From a bacterium (lineage in GTDB: Bacteria > Patescibacteriota > Patescibacteriia > UBA1558 > S5-K13), in assembly GCA_021106915.1 (NCBI GenBank), contig JAIOTH010000088.1, positions 1 through 7,884 on the forward strand: a DNA stretch of 7,884 nt. Direction: 5' to 3'. Below are positions 5,589-7,884 of this stretch, one piece after another. Both the position numbers and the translations under genes were made by a program. Below the pieces are notes generated by a model that searched no databases, had not been told where the DNA came from, and was given only the letters and a program-made list of their open reading frames with translations. The number at the start of each line of letters is the position of its first letter. Within the stretch, counting starts at the first letter, position 1.

Positions 5589-6191
5589 ATGAAAATTAAA
5601 AATTTCGCTTTAATCGCTATTTTGTTTTTAACATTATTTTTTATTAGTGGATGTGTATTAAATCAAGAAAAAACTAGTCAAAAAGATAAAAATAATCTTA
5701 ATCAGAGGTATTATTGTGAACAGGATTCTGATTGTGAATTATATGCTCATGTTTGTGAATGTTTAAATTTTAAATACATGACTGGTGGAAAAGAAACATT
5801 TTTAAAAAGTACAGATTGTACTAAAGAAGAGTTTAATAATACTATTTGTTCCTGTGTGAATAATCAATGTCAAAATAAGAATTTTAAATGTAAAAAATGG
5901 GAAGCAGGATTATGTGAAGCAGTAATCGGACCAGGCTATCATTATAATAGTGGAAAAAATCAGTGTGAATATTTTAAAGGTGGAAGTGGTTGTAGAACTC
6001 CTTATTTTAGAACTTTAGAAGAATGTGAAAATGTTTGCAGTGGTAATAAGAAGGATAAATGTGAGCAGAGCGGTGGTGAATGGAGTCAGATTTGTCCAAA
6101 TGGTATCGGAATGGAATGTTATTATCACTGTTGTTGTCCTAATGAAGAGGGCTTGATTAAATGTCATAATCAAGGAGATGTTTGTAAATAA
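5589..6191 (+). CDS. Cys-rich lipoprotein with a Kunitz/BPTI-type inhibitor domain
   Basis: This is a 200-residue exported lipoprotein. A basic start and hydrophobic core lead to the lipobox ISGC, with lipidated Cys22. Three disulphide-type modules follow. Residues 43-94 hold eight cysteines (CEQDSDC, CEC, and the closing CSCVNNQC). Residues 101-150 align with the Kunitz/BPTI fold: six cysteines at 101, 109, 126, 135, 146 and 150, with GYHYN before the third, GGSGC at the fourth, and FRTLEECENVC at the end. These match the BPTI landmarks YFYN, YGGC and F-x3-E-x-C-x3-C. The P1 position (after Cys109) is Glu110, with the usual Ala at P1', so a trypsin-type target is unlikely. Residues 158-199 hold eight more cysteines, with CEQSGGEW and HCCCP. 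The role is inferred: a cell-surface inhibitor or binding protein. The next gene, nine bases downstream, encodes a second lipoprotein with a related N-terminal module. Confidence 0.75.
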   Translation: MKIKNFALIAILFLTLFFISGCVLNQEKTSQKDKNNLNQRYYCEQDSDCELYAHVCECLNFKYMTGGKETFLKSTDCTKEEFNNTICSCVNNQCQNKNFKCKKWEAGLCEAVIGPGYHYNSGKNQCEYFKGGSGCRTPYFRTLEECENVCSGNKKDKCEQSGGEWSQICPNGIGMECYYHCCCPNEEGLIKCHNQGDVCK

Positions 6192-6200
6192 AATATTACT

Positions 6201-7070
6201 ATGAAAAAACAAAAATTAATAAGCTTAGTTTTTTTGGGATTGATATTTATATTTTTGTCAGGGTGTTTTTTAAATGTTGTGTATAATTGTGATAAATTAG
6301 AAAAAAGAATAGGTGAATTAATAAAATCTGAAAATTATTGTGATATTGATTTAGATTGCAAAGTTCATAATTTTTCTTGTCCTTTTGGGTGTTTTTCTTT
6401 AATAAATAAAAATGCTGATTTAAGTGAACTTAAAAACGAAATTGAGATTTTTTGGAAAAAATGTTCTTCATGTATATATGACTGTAGTCCGCAACCAGAT
6501 CAAAATGATATAAAATGTAAAAATAATAAATGTGTAATTAAAATAAATGAAAATATTATTGATAAATCTAATAAACAAGAAATTAATGGATTTGAAAAAT
6601 ATATTGTAGCATCAGTACCAATTGAACATGAGTTATTTAGAACGGTTTTTCCAAAAGTCAAATTTTTTTCACAAACAAGTAAAATAACAATGCCTAAGTC
6701 AGAAAGAATTATTGCTAAATTAGATGATGTAAAATATGTTATGCCTTTTCAATATAATAGTTTATTTGAGAAGGTGTCAAATTTTTCAGAAGCTACAGTT
6801 GAAGATAGATTGAAACTATTTGCATTATTTACTTTTGGGTTGAATGAAAATATTAAATCTTGTAAAGCAATTAAACCACAAAAATTCAATAGGAATTATT
6901 TATTTAATTATAAAGTTATAAGTCAGAACAATGAGTTACTTTTTGCATTTTATCATAATAAAATATTTCGTGTTGAAAATTTTACTAATAGTATAAATGG
7001 AGGACCAGTTTTATTGTATGTTGAAAAACATTCGACGCTTAATGGTGTTCCACAAATAGTGTTTGATTAA
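6201..7070 (+). CDS. Cys-rich lipoprotein with unknown C-terminal domain
   Basis: This 289-residue exported lipoprotein has lipobox LSGC with lipidated Cys22, after a basic and hydrophobic signal. Residues 30-111 form a cysteine module: C30, C47 and C53 (in YCDIDLDCK), C60 and C64 (CPFGC), C88, C91 and C95, and the closing CKNNKC (106-111). The YC-x-x-D-x-DC start and C-x-NN-x-C end match those of the module in the upstream lipoprotein, so the two genes share a domain. Residues 130-289 form a mixed alpha/beta-looking domain, almost free of cysteine, that I do not recognise; it contains a basic stretch near MPKSERIIAKLDD and an aromatic ELLFAFYHNKIFRVENF. The gene begins nine bases after the previous stop, with no Shine-Dalgarno match. 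A 21-base segment coding for the NKCVIK part (6523-6543) is repeated exactly downstream at 7117-7137. Confidence 0.75.
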   Translation: MKKQKLISLVFLGLIFIFLSGCFLNVVYNCDKLEKRIGELIKSENYCDIDLDCKVHNFSCPFGCFSLINKNADLSELKNEIEIFWKKCSSCIYDCSPQPDQNDIKCKNNKCVIKINENIIDKSNKQEINGFEKYIVASVPIEHELFRTVFPKVKFFSQTSKITMPKSERIIAKLDDVKYVMPFQYNSLFEKVSNFSEATVEDRLKLFALFTFGLNENIKSCKAIKPQKFNRNYLFNYKVISQNNELLFAFYHNKIFRVENFTNSINGGPVLLYVEKHSTLNGVPQIVFD

Positions 7071-7079
7071 AAGATATGA

Positions 7080-7157
7080 GATCAGGTGTTAACAAAATCA
7101 GAAGACGTTAAATGCCATAATAAATGTGTAATTAAAAGAGATAATAAAAATACATAA
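7080..7157 (+). pseudogene. Remnant of a lipoprotein cysteine module
   Basis: Between the stop of the 6201 gene and the next gene, the same frame reads DQVLTKSEDVKCHNKCVIKR, then DNKNT and a stop. This parallels DQNDIKCKNNKCVIK in the lipoprotein upstream (residues 100-114). At the DNA level, 21 bases (7117-7137) are identical to 6523-6543 and in the same codon phase. There is no start codon and no other part of a gene. A TGA at 7077 and the TAA at 7068 lie just upstream. It looks like the decayed tail of a second copy or paralogue. Confidence 0.55.
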
Positions 7158-7169
7158 TTAATACAAAAC

Positions 7170-7214
7170 ATATGAATCTCGTTAGATAATTTTAATCTAA
7201 CAGGAGATTGATAT
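7170..7214 (+). promoter_or_regulatory. Leader hairpin, folding 1 (A:B)
   Basis: In the leader of the 7254 gene, ATAT (7170-7173) pairs with ATAT (7211-7214). After a G/G mismatch, AATCTC (7175-7180) pairs with GAGATT (7204-7209), and GTTAGAT (7181-7187) pairs with ATCTAAC (7195-7201). Two bases (7202-7203) bulge and the loop is AATTTTA. The total is 17 base pairs, unusual in this A/T-rich stretch. There is no U-tract after it, so it is not a terminator. In this folding the downstream start codon is free. Confidence 0.75.
7172..7189 (+). CDS. Possible five-codon leader peptide MNLVR
   Basis: ATG AAT CTC GTT AGA TAA (7172-7189) lies inside the left arm of the leader hairpin, 65 bases before the next gene's start. 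A ribosome translating it would cover arm A and melt either folding of the leader. There is no Shine-Dalgarno match, but none of the recognised genes here has one. Such a short ORF can easily arise by chance. Confidence 0.25.
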   Translation: MNLVR

Positions 7215-7255
7215 TAAGAAAATAATTATATTAATAAATAATTATCTAACGGGAT
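7176..7255 (+). promoter_or_regulatory. Alternative leader pairing that buries the start codon, folding 2 (A:C)
   Basis: Arm A (7176-7191) can instead pair with arm C (7240-7255) over 16 consecutive pairs with one T-G wobble. Bases 7180-7191 and 7240-7251 are perfect reverse complements of 12 bases. Arm C ends inside the ATG at 7254-7256 and includes the GGG in front of it. Arm B (7195-7209) and arm C share ATCTAAC followed by a G-rich stretch, so both compete for A. This layout fits a translational attenuator; an operator for a DNA-binding protein is an alternative reading. Confidence 0.5.
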
Positions 7256-7884
7256 GAAACTAAAAAAACAAAATATTCTATATCTAAGTCTAGGTATCAT
7301 AATTTTGATTACTTTATCTATTTTATTCAATCTAAAATCAATTCAAGCTGGACAACAATATCAACCAGGAACATTATTAAAGAGTAATACTAGTTCAGCT
7401 ATCTATTATATAGATCAAGACAATAAAAAGTATATTTTTACAGATGAAAGAACATATTATAGTTGGTATGATGATTTTAATAATGTAGTAGAAACAACAG
7501 TAAATGAATTAGATCAATATGAAGATGGAGGAGCTATCACCATACGGCCAGGAACTAAATTAATCACTCATGTTAATACTAATAAAGTATATGCTGTTGA
7601 ACCAAATGGAAGATTAAGATATCTTCCGAGTGAAGATATAGCTAAAACATTGTATGGGGATGATTGGAGTTCTTTAGTAGTAGATATACCTGCTACTTTA
7701 TTCACTACTACTTATACTAAAGGAGATAATTTAGATAACACTTTACCAAATGGTACTATTGTTAAACAAAAAGATACTAATGGTTATTATTATATTCAAG
7801 ATGGTCAGAAAAGAGTATTTACTACTGGTGAAGCTTTTGAAAATAATAAATTTAGATTTAAAGATGCTTTAGAACTAGATATAT
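7254..7884 (+). CDS. Secreted repeat protein, 3' end beyond the window
   Basis: This open frame runs off the right edge after 210 codons. Residues 1-32 are a Sec signal peptide (MKLKKQNILYLSLG, hydrophobic core, SIQA) with likely cleavage after Ala32; there is no lipobox. The exported part has at least three related repeats. One is PGTLLK at 38-43 followed by AIYYIDQDNKKYIFTDERTY. The next is PGTKLI at 99-104 followed by KVYAVEPNGRLRYLPSEDIA. The third is NGTIVK at 166-171 followed by GYYYIQDGQKRVFTTGEAF. The pattern is a GT-x-h-h-K strand, then an aromatic h-Y-x-h segment, a charged G-x-x-R turn and an F/L-rich segment. I associate such repeats with surface proteins of Parcubacteria-type organisms; the function is unknown. 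The start follows CTAACGGG, and the start codon can be buried in the leader structure at 7176-7255. Confidence 0.8.
   Translation, partial: MKLKKQNILYLSLGIIILITLSILFNLKSIQAGQQYQPGTLLKSNTSSAIYYIDQDNKKYIFTDERTYYSWYDDFNNVVETTVNELDQYEDGGAITIRPGTKLITHVNTNKVYAVEPNGRLRYLPSEDIAKTLYGDDWSSLVVDIPATLFTTTYTKGDNLDNTLPNGTIVKQKDTNGYYYIQDGQKRVFTTGEAFENNKFRFKDALELDI

Noticed and set aside
6015..6212. Antisense open frame opposite the Kunitz lipoprotein
   Set aside because: Its Thr/Ile/Phe-rich product mirrors the Cys/Asn codons of the sense gene. The sense gene has a lipobox and a domain pattern.
90..7070. Recoded UGA (Gly) as in Gracilibacteria and Absconditabacteria
   Set aside because: The intact genes end in TAA or TAG, but no conserved protein needs an in-frame TGA read as Gly, and the interrupted gene at 2931 has TAA, so reassignment of UGA would not explain it.
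7170..7214. tRNA or IS200/IS605-type transposon end
   Set aside because: There is no cloverleaf, no T-loop sequence and no transposase gene. It is a single imperfect hairpin with a competing partner at 7240-7255.

Overview
This is an AT-rich window with standard stop codons (TAA and TAG only at the intact genes). It looks like a genome of the Candidate Phyla Radiation (Patescibacteria, Parcubacteria-like). That placement is inferred from strong A/T codon bias, Shine-Dalgarno-poor leaders, small accessory membrane proteins, cysteine-rich lipoproteins and a repeat-type secreted protein of a kind I associate with these bacteria. No rRNA, tRNA, IS element or CRISPR array is visible.

Layout: (1) 1-2228 is a chaperonin unit. 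A REP-like hairpin (3-23) is followed by groES (90-380), a spacer with a tandem heptamer repeat, groEL (467-2104), a second heptamer repeat, and two tandem hairpins, the second a good intrinsic terminator. (2) 2232-3245 holds a promoter and two small membrane-protein genes. The first is an unknown four-helix protein. The second is a DUF4870/Tic20-like protein whose reading frame carries a TAA just after the natural-looking start. (3) 3251-7070 begins with a third heptamer repeat and a promoter predicted to give a nearly leaderless pyruvate kinase mRNA. Three more genes follow at gaps of 13, 27 and 9 bases, a probable operon: a lycopene-cyclase-domain-like membrane protein and two cysteine-rich lipoproteins. 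The first lipoprotein contains a recognisable Kunitz/BPTI-type protease-inhibitor domain. (4) 7077-7253 is a leader region with a remnant of a lipoprotein-like cysteine module and an RNA structure with two mutually exclusive foldings, one of which buries the start codon of the next gene. (5) 7254-7884 is the 5' part of a secreted repeat protein that runs off the window.

The housekeeping part (GroES/GroEL, pyruvate kinase) is ordinary. The accessory right half is devoted to envelope and surface proteins: a polytopic membrane protein, two lipoproteins and an exported repeat protein. The most interesting items are the Kunitz-domain lipoprotein, the alternative-hairpin leader at 7170-7255 with its five-codon upstream ORF, the 7-bp-period intergenic repeats at three gene junctions, and the interrupted DUF4870-like gene. 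I do not see a clearly new multi-gene system; the leader is the best candidate for an undescribed regulatory element.
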